Shown piece by piece: positions 10,339 to 18,534 of a stretch of DNA of 64,000 nt. The position numbers and the translations under genes are program-made. The stretch lies in assembly GCF_000269985.1 (NCBI RefSeq), contig NC_016109.1, positions 6,847,001 through 6,911,000 on the forward strand, read 5' to 3'. Under the pieces are notes generated by a model. That model was given only the letters and a program-made list of their open reading frames with translations. It did no database searches and was not told the DNA's origin. The stretch's first letter is position 1. The number at the start of each line of letters is the position of its first letter. The DNA is from Kitasatospora setae KM-6054. GTDB taxonomy: Bacteria > Actinomycetota > Actinomycetes > Streptomycetales > Streptomycetaceae.

Positions 10339-11199
10339 ATGAAGCTCCGACCGGCCGTCGGCCTGGAACTGCACGACCTGGACGTGCCCGACCCCGGACT
10401 ACTGCCGTTCGCGGCAGGCAGTTTCGACCAGATCGGTCCGCTGTCCAGGGCGGACTTCCCGCACCGGCACTCCTTCTACGAGTTGGCCTACGTCACGGCG
10501 GGCAGTGGAACCCACGTCATCGACCTGGTCGAGCACCGGATCCAACCGCCGGCGCTGTACGTGGTGCTGCCCGGCCAGGTGCACAGTTGGCGCGGGGTGA
10601 GCCGACTGGACGGCTGGGTGCTGCTGTTCAACGAGGACTTCCTGCACCAGCATCCGAAGGACCTGGCCCTGCTGCGCACCCTGGCGACCGGTCCGGCGCT
10701 CCGCCCCGACCGCCGTGAGCACCGCGAAGTGCTGGGCATCCTGCGGGAGTTGGTGTCGGAGTACCAGGGCCGGATGGACGGCGGCCTGGGTGTGATGCAG
10801 GCGCTGCTGCACGTCCTGCTGGTCCGCGCGCTGCGGGTGGCCCGCGGTCGCGGCCCGGCCGCCGTGCCCAGGGCGGCGAGCCATCCGCTCGCCGCCCGGT
10901 TCGCCCGGATGATCGCCGACGCCGACCGCGCCGACCGCTCGGTGCTCGCGCTGGCCCGAGAACTCGGCGTCTCCGCAGGCTACTTGCACGAGGTGGTGAA
11001 GGAGGCGACCGGCCGCACCCCGGCCCGGCTGATCCGCGAGCAGCAGACCCTGGAGGCCAAACACCTGCTCACCACCACCGACATGACGATCCGTCAGGTC
11101 TCGGTGGCGGCCGGCTTCTCCGACCCGGCGTACTTCTGCCGCTTCTTCCGACGCGAAGTCGGCCGCACCCCCGGGGAGTTCCGCGAGAAGGCCGGCTGA
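10339..11199 (+). CDS. AraC family transcriptional regulator with cupin sensor domain
   Basis: A 286-residue regulator. Residues about 20-110 form a cupin-like effector domain (HRHSFYELAYVTAGSGTH, then PGQVHSW). The C-terminal AraC domain has two helix-turn-helix units, LARELGVSAGYLHEVVK and IRQVSVAAGFSDPAYFCRFF, ending with RRTPGEFR-like sequence. ATG 10339 gives the expected N-terminus. It is divergent from the mannosyltransferase gene and may regulate it or itself; no operator could be read. Confidence 0.85.
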   Translation: MKLRPAVGLELHDLDVPDPGLLPFAAGSFDQIGPLSRADFPHRHSFYELAYVTAGSGTHVIDLVEHRIQPPALYVVLPGQVHSWRGVSRLDGWVLLFNEDFLHQHPKDLALLRTLATGPALRPDRREHREVLGILRELVSEYQGRMDGGLGVMQALLHVLLVRALRVARGRGPAAVPRAASHPLAARFARMIADADRADRSVLALARELGVSAGYLHEVVKEATGRTPARLIREQQTLEAKHLLTTTDMTIRQVSVAAGFSDPAYFCRFFRREVGRTPGEFREKAG

Positions 11200-11210
11200 G
11201 CGGGCAACCG

Positions 11211-11255
11211 GCCGGCTGAGCGGACGGGTGTCCTCGGACGGTCCGCCCAGCCGGC
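11211..11255. terminator. Bidirectional terminator between the AraC and LppU-like genes
   Basis: Inverted repeat with 15-base arms (11211-11225 and 11241-11255, one mismatch) and a 15-base loop, between two convergent genes. The left arm also repeats 11191-11203 directly. Confidence 0.65.
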
Positions 11256-11266
11256 GCGGCGGCGGG

Positions 11267-11866
11267 TCAGCCGTGCTCGCCCAGGCACAGCACCAGGACG
11301 GAGCTGCGGCGGGTCTCCACGTAGGTGGCCACCAGTGCCGGCTCGGTCTCGCACTCCTTCTCGTCGGCGCCGTGCACCACCTTGAGGACGGTGAACTCGG
11401 CATCGGCCGAGCCGCAGTCGACCAGGCTCACGTCCGGCTTCTCCTCGCTGCCCGCGTTGTGCGCGCAGTCGCCCGCCTTGGCGGCGGCCGGGGTGTCGCG
11501 CGAGAAGTAGGCGGCGACGAAGAGCGCCGCCACGATCGCCAGGACCAGGCCCGCGACCTTGAGGAGGCCCGGCAGCCGACGGCGGGCCGCGGGCGCCACC
11601 GTCGGCTCCGCCTCGTACGCCGTACCCGCCTCCTCCGCGGCGCCCGCGGTTTCGGCGCCTTCCCCGGCGCCCCCGCCTTCCACGGTCTTCGCGGTTCCGA
11701 CGGCTTCGGCCTGCCCCGGCCGCGACCCCGACCCGGTCTCGTGCGCGGTCGCGTCGGCGGTCGCGTCGGCAGTCGCAGTTGCAGTCGCGCTCGCGCCCCC
11801 CTCCCCGTCCTCGGGTTCGGGTGCGGTGGCAGCGGCGGCAGCGGTGGGCACGGGCGGAGTGGTCAC
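11267..11866 (-). CDS. LppU/SCO3897-like membrane-anchored protein
   Basis: A 199-residue protein. Residues 1-110 are low-complexity (Ala/Thr/Glu-rich), then one membrane segment (GLLKVAGLVLAIVAALFVAAYF) is followed by an extracellular domain of about 75 residues with four cysteines (GDCAHN, VDCGSAD, KECETE, LCLGEHG). The segment order and cysteine pattern match the LppU/SCO3897 family of unknown function. GTG 11866 (MTTPPVP) is preferred to an upstream start at 12181 that would code low-complexity sequence. It is convergent with the AraC gene. Confidence 0.7.
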   Translation of the reverse strand: MTTPPVPTAAAAATAPEPEDGEGGASATATATADATADATAHETGSGSRPGQAEAVGTAKTVEGGGAGEGAETAGAAEEAGTAYEAEPTVAPAARRRLPGLLKVAGLVLAIVAALFVAAYFSRDTPAAAKAGDCAHNAGSEEKPDVSLVDCGSADAEFTVLKVVHGADEKECETEPALVATYVETRRSSVLVLCLGEHG

Positions 11867-12344
11867 GGGGGTCCCTCGGTGTTCGAACGGAGCGGCAGGG
11901 CAGGCAGGGTACCGCCGCCCGGTCGGGCCGTTCCGCCCGGGGTGCGCGAGCGGGGGGCGGGGGCCCGGGGGGCCGCTCCGCAACGGTCGGTTAAGGTCTG
12001 CTGCCCCCGCCCGCTCCGCTCCCGGCCGGTTCCGTCGCAGCTCAGCTGACGTATCGTCAACTTCCTTCCCTAAGCGAGCCCCAGGCGTACCATAAGCTGG
12101 CCCAAACTCCGCCGACGCCCGTCCCAACCCCGGTTGACGTCCGGTCGAACGGAGCGTGCCGGCGGCTGAGGAATGCACCACGTCCCGCCGTCCCCGTCCA
12201 TCGACGGCCCGGCCGGGCAGGGCCTAGCGTCTGAGGCACCCCACAGCGCCGCCGTGTCGGGAGACCCGACCTCTCCAGGTGTCATGTCCCATCCAAGGGA
12301 ATCCGGGCGTGCGGCGACCAACAGAGGCAGTCGAACGGAGAGCC
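11867..12344. other. 478-bp intergenic region with a 13-base palindrome
   Basis: No convincing gene lies here. It separates the divergent LppU-like and dioxygenase genes. A palindrome, TGACGTATCGTCA, is at 12047-12059, and an A/T-richer stretch with possible promoter elements follows (TTGACG near 12134, TAGCGT near 12225). The left third is very G-rich. Confidence 0.55.
12047..12059. promoter_or_regulatory. Palindromic operator candidate
   Basis: TGACG-TAT-CGTCA, a perfect 5-bp inverted repeat with a 3-base centre, in the A/T-richer part of the intergenic region upstream of the secreted dioxygenase. TetR- or GntR-type sites often look like this; the binder is unknown. Confidence 0.35.
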
Positions 12345-13229
12345 ATGTCCACCCCCCACAACCCGCTGGACGGCCTGAGCGAGTTGGCCGATCGAAAGAT
12401 CAGCCGCAAGGGCCTGCTCAAGGCGGCCGCCGCGGCCGCCGCCGCGCCGGTGCTGGTCGGCACCGGTGTCGCCCTGGCGCGCGACGCGGTCGCCGCCGAC
12501 GCGCCGGCGCCGCTCCCGCTCACCCCCGAGTGCACCGACGGCCACACCACCATCGAGCAGATCGAGGGCCCGTACTTCAAGCCGGGCTCCCCGCTGCGCA
12601 CCAGCCTGGTCACGTCCGGCACCCAGGGCGTCCCGCTGACCGTCAGCGGCTTCGTGTTCGGCCGGAACTGCCTTCCGATCGCCGGCGCGCTGCTGGACTT
12701 CTGGCAGGCCGACACCAACGGCACCTACGACAACTCGGGCTACACGTTCCGCGGCCACCAGTTCAGCGGCGCCAACGGCTCGTACTCGCTGACCACGATC
12801 GTGCCCGGCCTCTACCCCGGCCGCACCCGGCACATCCACGTCAAGGTGCAGGCGCCGAACCAGCCGATCCTCACCACCCAGCTGTACTTCCCGAACGAGC
12901 CGCGCAACGCGACCGACACCATCTACGACCCGGCGCTGCTGATGACCGTCCGCCAGGTCGGCAACGGTCGCGAGGCCAGCTTCGACTTCGTGCTCAACGT
13001 CAACGGCACCGGCACGCCGAGCCCGAGCCCGAGCCAGACCCAGGGTTCGCCGACCCCGAGCCCCAGCCCGAGCCAGACCGGTGGCACCACCACCTGGAAG
13101 GTCGGCGCCACCTACAAGGCCGGCGACGTGGTCACGTACAACGGCGTCACCTACGTCTGCATCCAGGGCCACGTCGCCTACGCGGGCTGGGAGCCGCCGA
13201 ACGTCCCGGCCCTCTGGCAGCGCCGCTGA
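12345..13229 (+). CDS. Secreted intradiol ring-cleavage dioxygenase with C-terminal chitin-binding-type module
   Basis: A 294-residue protein. The N-terminus has an SRKGLLK segment followed by an Ala-rich hydrophobic stretch and ALARDAVA, which looks like a Tat-type signal peptide. Residues about 65-215 form an intradiol dioxygenase fold with candidate iron ligands (Tyr in GPYFKPG, Tyr in VPGLYPG, and the His pair in RHIHVKV). A Ser/Pro/Thr linker (PSPSPSQT repeats) leads to a final module of about 45 residues (ATYKAGDVVTYNGVTYVC, ending PALWQ) of the CBM5/12 type. The architecture matches secreted aromatic dioxygenases tethered to polysaccharide in biomass-degrading Streptomyces. ATG 12345 has GGAG close upstream. 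Confidence 0.88.
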   Translation: MSTPHNPLDGLSELADRKISRKGLLKAAAAAAAAPVLVGTGVALARDAVAADAPAPLPLTPECTDGHTTIEQIEGPYFKPGSPLRTSLVTSGTQGVPLTVSGFVFGRNCLPIAGALLDFWQADTNGTYDNSGYTFRGHQFSGANGSYSLTTIVPGLYPGRTRHIHVKVQAPNQPILTTQLYFPNEPRNATDTIYDPALLMTVRQVGNGREASFDFVLNVNGTGTPSPSPSQTQGSPTPSPSPSQTGGTTTWKVGATYKAGDVVTYNGVTYVCIQGHVAYAGWEPPNVPALWQRR

Positions 13230-13360
13230 CCCCCACCCTGACCCGTCGCTGACCGACCCCACCCCCACGCGGGCGGTCAGCGGCGACAGCCACCCGAAGC
13301 GGCGGCACGGACCCACTCCCCGGGAGGGGAAAACCGGGAGACCGGGACCGTGCCCGCCAA

Positions 13361-13405
13361 GCGCCATGACGGCCCGAGCGCGGGGTGCCCGGGCCGTCAT
13401 GGCGC
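13361..13405 (+). terminator. Strong hairpin terminator after the dioxygenase gene
   Basis: Perfect 15-bp inverted repeat (13361-13375 and 13391-13405) with a 15-base GC-rich loop, about 130 bases after the stop. Confidence 0.75.
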
Positions 13406-13496
13406 ACCACCGCCGCGAGGCGGCACCACCGCGGCCGGCCGCCGGCGCCACCCGTCCGATCCCGCCGCCCCTCCCGATCCCCGTACGCTCGTCCCT

Positions 13497-13874
13497 GTGA
13501 CCGAGCAGCAGCAGTACCAGCACCTGGTGGTGACGACCACCCACGAGGACGAGGCCGCGGCCCGCTCCCTCGCCGTCACCCTGGTCCGCGAACGCCTCGC
13601 CGCCTGTGCGCAAGTCCACCCCCTCCGCTCGGTGTACTGGTGGGGCGGCGAGGTCCAGGACACCACCGAGTGGCGGGTCGACCTCAAGACCCGGGCCGCC
13701 CTCGTCGACCGGCTGACCGCCCGGATCGGCGAACTGCACGCCTACGAGACCCCCGAGGTGATCGCCGTCCCGATCACCGCCGGCGCCCCCGGCTACCTCG
13801 CCTGGCTGGACGCGGAGACCGCCGAGCCGCCCGCCGCGACCGCCGACCCCGCCAGCAGGCCCGCCGCCGGATAA
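13497..13874 (+). CDS. cutA: Divalent-cation tolerance protein CutA
   Basis: A 125-residue trimeric CutA1-type protein implicated in copper tolerance in other bacteria; its biochemical role is unsettled. Visible landmarks are LVVTTTHEDEAAARSLA at the N-terminus, RLAACAQV, SVYWWGGEVQDTTEW and HAYETPEVIAVPI. GTG 13497 is chosen: the hexamer TACGCT (13484-13489) ends 7 bases before it, so the mRNA is probably leaderless. The last 25 residues are an Ala/Pro-rich tail beyond the family core. Confidence 0.88.
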   Translation: MTEQQQYQHLVVTTTHEDEAAARSLAVTLVRERLAACAQVHPLRSVYWWGGEVQDTTEWRVDLKTRAALVDRLTARIGELHAYETPEVIAVPITAGAPGYLAWLDAETAEPPAATADPASRPAAG

Positions 13875-13943
13875 ACCGTTCGCACCCGGCGCCCCGCCGC
13901 CCGTACGCTCCGCCCCGAGGACCGCCACCGGGGGAGCCGTACC

Positions 13944-15146
13944 GTGCCGATGCACCAGACCGTCCGCGCCGTCAACGAGCTGACCGCCCGCTGGGCCCGC
14001 ACCGCCCCCGCCCCCGGCCGGAACACGGTGTTCAGCGGCCCCGGCGCCTGGGCCCCGCTCGCCCTGCTCGCCGCGGGCGCCGCCGGCCCGGCCGCCGCCG
14101 AACTCGCCGACGCGCTGGGCGTCCCCCCGGACCGGGCCGCCGCAGCCGGCCGCGACCTGCTCGCCGTCCTCGACCGGACGCCCGGCGTCGCCGCCGCGCT
14201 CGGCCTCTGGACCCGCGCCGGCCTCCCGCTCGAACCCGGCTGGACGGCCGCGCTGCCCCCGCACGGCCACGCCCGGCTCACCGGCGACCCCGCCACCGAC
14301 CGCGCCGCGCTGGACGGTTGGGCCGCCGAGCGGACCGGCGGCCTGATCCCCCGGATGCCCGCCGTCCTCACGCCGGACACCGAACTGCTGCTGGCCGGGG
14401 CGCTCACCGTCCGCACCGACTGGATCCGCCGCTTCCAGGCCGCCCCGGAGGAGATCGAGGAGGGCCCCTGGGCCGGCCGCGTCGCGGCCGGCCTGTTCCG
14501 CTCGACCACCCTGCTCGACCGGGTCGGCGTCGCCGAGACCGAGGCCGGGCCGCTCACCGTGCTCAAGGTGCTCGGCCGCGCGGGCGTGGACGTCCACCTC
14601 TGCCTCGGCCCCGAGGACGCCCACCCCGGCACCGTCCTGGCCGCCGCCGTCCGCACCGCCGAACGGCCCCGCCTGCTGCGCCCCGGCACCGAACTCCCCG
14701 GCGGCGCGGCCGGCCCCGGCCTGTACGTGTACCGGGAGCGCAGCCACTCCCGCGAGCCCCGACTCTTCGTCGACACCGTCGAGTTCGACCTCGCCGCCGA
14801 CCACGACCTGCTGGCCCGCCCCGACCTGTTCGGGCTGCCCACCGCCGCCGACACCGGTCGCGGCCACTTCCCCGGCATCAGCCCCGAACCGCTGGCGGTC
14901 GGCGCCGCCCGGCAGGCCGCCACCGCGGTCTTCGGTCCGCGCGGCTTCCGGGCCGCCGCGGTCACCGCCTTCGGCGCCGTCGCCGGCGGGATCGACACCC
15001 GGCGCCCCCCGTACCTGGCCCGGCGGATCAACGCGTCCTTCGACCGCCCGTTCGGCTTCCTCGCCGTCCAGCGCGGCTCCCGCCTGGTCCTCGCCGCCGG
15101 CTGGGTCGCCGAACCCACGCCGGGCGAACTCCCGTCCTGGGACTGA
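13944..15146 (+). CDS. Serpin family protein
   Basis: A 400-residue protein with a serpin-like layout: NTVFSGPGAWAPLALLAAGA near the N-terminus, LLLAGALTVRTDWIRRF in the middle and the C-terminal FDRPFGFLAVQRGS followed by GWVAEP, which matches the serpin C-terminal sheet. No signal peptide is seen, so it is probably intracellular. The reactive-centre loop would precede the ARRINASFDRPF segment (about residues 340-365), but its Ala-rich hinge is weak, so inhibitor activity is uncertain. GTG 13944 has GGGGAG 8-13 bases upstream. Confidence 0.72.
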   Translation: MPMHQTVRAVNELTARWARTAPAPGRNTVFSGPGAWAPLALLAAGAAGPAAAELADALGVPPDRAAAAGRDLLAVLDRTPGVAAALGLWTRAGLPLEPGWTAALPPHGHARLTGDPATDRAALDGWAAERTGGLIPRMPAVLTPDTELLLAGALTVRTDWIRRFQAAPEEIEEGPWAGRVAAGLFRSTTLLDRVGVAETEAGPLTVLKVLGRAGVDVHLCLGPEDAHPGTVLAAAVRTAERPRLLRPGTELPGGAAGPGLYVYRERSHSREPRLFVDTVEFDLAADHDLLARPDLFGLPTAADTGRGHFPGISPEPLAVGAARQAATAVFGPRGFRAAAVTAFGAVAGGIDTRRPPYLARRINASFDRPFGFLAVQRGSRLVLAAGWVAEPTPGELPSWD

Positions 15147-15204
15147 CCCGTCCCCTTCCTCGTCCTTTCTCCCCGTCCTCCGCCGGTGCCGTCCGGACGG
15201 CGCT

Positions 15205-15906
15205 TCAGCGTGCCGGGCCGATCCCCTCGGGCAGGCCGGCCAGCACGAAGGCCACGGCCTCCTCCGGCGTCTCGAAGCGGGCGAGCACCTCGTGCCCGTC
15301 CCGTACGGCGTAGGACCCCTCGTAGCTCGGCCAGATCATCGGCCCGACCCCGGTCAGGCGCCGGTTCGCCGTGGTGCTGGTGGAGAACCAGAGGTTGCCG
15401 TGGCTGGTCACCGGCATCAGCCGGCGGAGCACCGGCCGGGCGTACGCCGCCGCCACCAGCGCCCGGGCACGCACGAAGCGGTTCATCGGCGGAGTGTGGA
15501 AGCGGTCCAGCAGGCGGCACCACGCCAGTTCGACGGTGTCCAGCGGCTCCCGCTCGTGCGCGAGGGCCCAGGGGCGGAACTCGACGAACGGGGCCCGCGC
15601 CCTGGTCTCCGCGAGCCCCGCCCCACCGGCCCAGGCCGCCAGTGCGCGGACCAGCTCGGCCGGATCGGCGGTCGACCCGGCGGCCAGCCGCAGGCCGCCG
15701 CTCCGGAGGTGCACCCAGTAGGCCCGCCGCCGCTCGTCGTCCGCACTCACCCGCATCCCCCGGTCGAGTCCCGCGACGACGTACACGGCCAGACCGTCCC
15801 ACAGCTCCTCCGGCTCGGGCAGCACGATCCCGAGGCCCGCGGCGGCCCGCAGCAGCACCTCCCCGAGCGTCACGCCGTCCCCGCCGTCCCCCGCCTCGAA
15901 GTCCAT
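15205..15906 (-). CDS. DUF6193-like hypothetical protein
   Basis: A 233-residue soluble protein with a C-terminal half of the pattern VARALVAAAYARPVLRRLMPVTSHGNLWFS, which I associate with the DUF6193 family seen in streptomycetes, sometimes next to natural-product genes. No catalytic motif is recognised. It is convergent with the serpin gene and divergent from the signal-peptidase-like gene. Start at ATG 15906 (MDFEAGDGG). Family assignment is from memory and moderate. Confidence 0.6.
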   Translation of the reverse strand: MDFEAGDGGDGVTLGEVLLRAAAGLGIVLPEPEELWDGLAVYVVAGLDRGMRVSADDERRRAYWVHLRSGGLRLAAGSTADPAELVRALAAWAGGAGLAETRARAPFVEFRPWALAHEREPLDTVELAWCRLLDRFHTPPMNRFVRARALVAAAYARPVLRRLMPVTSHGNLWFSTSTTANRRLTGVGPMIWPSYEGSYAVRDGHEVLARFETPEEAVAFVLAGLPEGIGPAR

Positions 15907-16045
15907 CCCGCCAGTATCCCGCCGGGCGCCTCCCTCCGGTGCTGTGCCTGCGGTCCGGTACCGTCACCCGGCCCCGCCACACTCCCCGGCCACCGCGCCG
16001 ATCGGCGACGGGGCGCCAAGGCCAGGGGAAAGCGGGTACGGACCG

Positions 16046-16717
16046 ATGGGACGATGGAGCGGACTCGGCAAGGCCGCACTGGCACTGCTGATCCTCGGGC
16101 TGCTGCTCCCGCTGGGCGGCGTCGGCTACGCGCTGGCGCTCCAGCCGCGGACGTTCACGCTGTCGGCCGGCAACATGGCCCCGACCTACCAGCCCGGCCA
16201 GCGCCTCCTCACCTACGGTGTCGACTCCCGGGACGTCCGGCGCGGCGACGTGGTGGTCTTCACCGCCACCACCCAGGAGGACCCGGTGCCCGGGCCGCAC
16301 TTCGGCCGGGTGATCGGCCTCGGCGGCGACCGGGTCGCGCAGTGCGGTGACCAGCCGGTCCAGTTGAACGGCGCCCCGCTGAACGAGCCCTACCTGTACG
16401 GAGGCGAGCCCAACGGCGTCCGCTGCTTCGACACCACCGTCCCGTCCGGGCAGATGTTCGTGATGGGCGACCACCGGGCCAACTCGATGGACTCCCGGCT
16501 GCGCGGCACCTACCCGGTCACCAGCGTGGTCTCCCGCGACGCCGCCCACCACGGCGCGCTGCTCACCATCGGCACCCTGTTCCTCGTCGGCCTGCCGCTC
16601 CTCCCGGTCTCCCTGCTGCTCGCCCTGCTGGCCCGCCGCCGCCGGAACAAGACCGGCCCGCAGCCCGCCGGTTACCCGGAGTGGGTGATGAACGGGCCGC
16701 CGCCCGCTGGGAGTTGA
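16046..16717 (+). CDS. Signal peptidase I homologue lacking the catalytic Ser/Lys dyad
   Basis: A 223-residue S26-family protein with one N-terminal membrane segment (about 9-30) and one near the C-terminus (about 172-195). The conserved box around the nucleophile reads SAGNMAPT with Asn43 where Ser is expected before Met, and the lysine box reads FGRVIGLGGD with Gly87 where Lys is expected. The other family boxes (RRGDVVVF, GDHRANSMDSR) are intact. It is therefore probably not an active peptidase of the standard mechanism. ATG 16046; a longer reading from 15944 is unlikely. Confidence 0.8.
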   Translation: MGRWSGLGKAALALLILGLLLPLGGVGYALALQPRTFTLSAGNMAPTYQPGQRLLTYGVDSRDVRRGDVVVFTATTQEDPVPGPHFGRVIGLGGDRVAQCGDQPVQLNGAPLNEPYLYGGEPNGVRCFDTTVPSGQMFVMGDHRANSMDSRLRGTYPVTSVVSRDAAHHGALLTIGTLFLVGLPLLPVSLLLALLARRRRNKTGPQPAGYPEWVMNGPPPAGS

Positions 16718-16803
16718 TTCTCCGGAAGTCGGCTCTCCGGAAGGCGACCCGCCGGGGGCTTCCCTCCCGCCGGTTGTCGGTGGCGTCGCCTACGCTCGCG
16801 CCC

Positions 16804-17214
16804 ATGCGAGCATCAGGCACCTTCACCGTCCAGGAGTTCACCCCCGCGCCCGTCCCCGCCGGGGAGGTCGTGACCGCCAGCGGGGTCGGCGTCGCCACCA
16901 TGCGCAAGGAGTTCCGGGGCGAGCTGGAGGGCCGCTCCGACACCCTGTTCACCTCGGCCTTCGACCACGCCGCGGGCGTCGGCACCTACCTGGCGATGGA
17001 GTCGTTCGCCGGGGCGCTGCACGGCGCGGCGGGCAGCTTCAACTTCGCGCACTCCGCGACCACCCTCGGCACCGCCCGGGACGACGAGTACTTCGTCATC
17101 GTCCCGGGCAGCGGCACCGGCGCCCTCGCGGGCATCACCGGCACCGGCGGCATCGAGGTCGACGCGGACGGCACCCACCGGATCCGCCTCGACTACGAAC
17201 TGCCCTCCGCCTGA
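16804..17214 (+). CDS. DUF3224 domain-containing protein
   Basis: A 136-residue protein matching DUF3224 over its whole length: MRASGTFTVQEFTP at the start, VATMRKEFRGELEG in the middle, and GTGALAGITGTGGIEVD near the C-terminus, consistent with a small beta-barrel. The function is unknown. ATG 16804 is probably leaderless, with TACGCT at 16791-16796 ending 7 bases before it. Upstream in-frame codons encode no conserved sequence. Confidence 0.8.
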   Translation: MRASGTFTVQEFTPAPVPAGEVVTASGVGVATMRKEFRGELEGRSDTLFTSAFDHAAGVGTYLAMESFAGALHGAAGSFNFAHSATTLGTARDDEYFVIVPGSGTGALAGITGTGGIEVDADGTHRIRLDYELPSA

Positions 17215-17220
17215 CCGGAG

Positions 17221-18435
17221 TCACTCCGCCTCGCGGGCCCAGGCGCAGAGCACCGGGACGCACCGCTCGGCGAAGTACTCGTAGTCCGCGGCGGTGTTGT
17301 ACACGTGCGTGGAGAGCCGGTAGTAGCCGGTGCCGCCGAAGCTGGTGAACGCCGCCTCCACCCCGAACTCCCGGGCCAGCCGGTCGCGCAGGGCGTCGGC
17401 CTCCAGCCGGGTGCGGCCCAGGCCGGCCGGGAGCTTCACCAGGCGCAGCGCGTTCACCGGCGAGCCGACCTCGGCCGCGGCCGGCTCGCCGGTCGCGTCG
17501 GTGACCGCCGCCCCGATCAACTGCTCGGCGTAGTCGGCGAGTTCGCCCATGTAGCGGCGGGCCTCGGCCCAACCCCACTGCCGCTCGACGAAGTCCAGCG
17601 CGGTCGGTGCGGCCAGGTAGCCGGTGACGTCCAGTGTGCCCTGGGTGTCGAAGCGCTCCGGGAACGGCTCCTCGGCGCCCCAGGAGTCGATCAACGGGTA
17701 GAGCGCGTGCCGGAGTTCGCCGCGGGCGACCAGCGCGGCGGTGCCGCGCGGCGCGCAGCCGAACTTGTGCAGGTTGCCCACCCAGGCGTCGCAGTCCGCC
17801 CCGGCCAGCGGGTCCTCGTCCAGGCCGGGCACGTGCGCGGCGTCGACCAGCAGCGTGATGCCGCGCTCGCGGGCGAACGCGCCGACCAGGTCGACCGGGA
17901 GGTAGCGGGCGGTCGCGGAGGTGATCCGGTCCAGCACGATCAGCGCCGTCCGCTCGGTCACCGCCCCGATCACCGCCGCCGCGGCCTCCTCCGGGGAGGC
18001 CGCCAGCGGCACGTGCGCGGTGCGCACCGCCCCGCCCCAGCGCCGGGCCAGCCGGGCCGCGCCCATGGTGACCGCCCCGTAGCCGTGGTCGGTGACCAGC
18101 ACCTCGCCGCCCGGCCGGTGCGGCAGGCTGCCGTAGACGGCGCTCGCCCCGGCGCTGGCGTTCGGCACCAGCGCGGTGAACTCGGCCGGGACCCGCAGGA
18201 ATTCGGCGATCGCGGCGCGCGCGGCGGCGACCTTCCGGGGCAGCGCGGGGAACCAGACCACCGGCGAGGCGTCCATCTCCTCGCGCAGCCGCTGCTGCTC
18301 GCGCTGCGCGACCACCGGCACCGCGCCGAACGAACCGTGGTTCAGGTGCCGCATCCCCGGGTCGAGCGACCAGCCCGCGGCGGCGGGACGCCCGTCCGGG
18401 AGCAGCAGGGGCTTGGGGGCGACGGCGGTGGCCAC
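17221..18435 (-). CDS. Class V aminotransferase (isopenicillin N epimerase-like)
   Basis: A 404-residue PLP enzyme of fold type I. Landmarks are HLNHGSFGAVP near the N-terminus, TALVPNASAGASAVY, the cofactor-binding DAAHVPG and the Schiff-base lysine in GNLHKFGCAPRG. This pattern is typical of the CefD-like group, whose substrates are mostly unknown; no beta-lactam genes are nearby. GTG 18435 is chosen over 18504 because GGAGAG lies about 8 bases upstream. It is convergent with the DUF3224 gene. Confidence 0.82.
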   Translation of the reverse strand: MATAVAPKPLLLPDGRPAAAGWSLDPGMRHLNHGSFGAVPVVAQREQQRLREEMDASPVVWFPALPRKVAAARAAIAEFLRVPAEFTALVPNASAGASAVYGSLPHRPGGEVLVTDHGYGAVTMGAARLARRWGGAVRTAHVPLAASPEEAAAAVIGAVTERTALIVLDRITSATARYLPVDLVGAFARERGITLLVDAAHVPGLDEDPLAGADCDAWVGNLHKFGCAPRGTAALVARGELRHALYPLIDSWGAEEPFPERFDTQGTLDVTGYLAAPTALDFVERQWGWAEARRYMGELADYAEQLIGAAVTDATGEPAAAEVGSPVNALRLVKLPAGLGRTRLEADALRDRLAREFGVEAAFTSFGGTGYYRLSTHVYNTAADYEYFAERCVPVLCAWAREAE

Positions 18436-18534
18436 GGCGATGCTCTCCGATCCGGCCGGACGCGACGCTGCCCCGGCCTGCGCAGATCCTGACACAGCCG
18501 CCACCCGGCCCGACCGGCGGGCGTCAGGCGGCGG

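Noticed and set aside
12282..14867. Open frame of 861 codons on the minus strand
   Set aside because: It lies opposite the dioxygenase, CutA and serpin genes, with low-complexity Gly/Ala/Asp content.
17221..18435. Beta-lactam biosynthesis because of the isopenicillin N epimerase-like enzyme
   Set aside because: No ACV synthetase, isopenicillin N synthase or expandase is nearby; the PLP family is broad.
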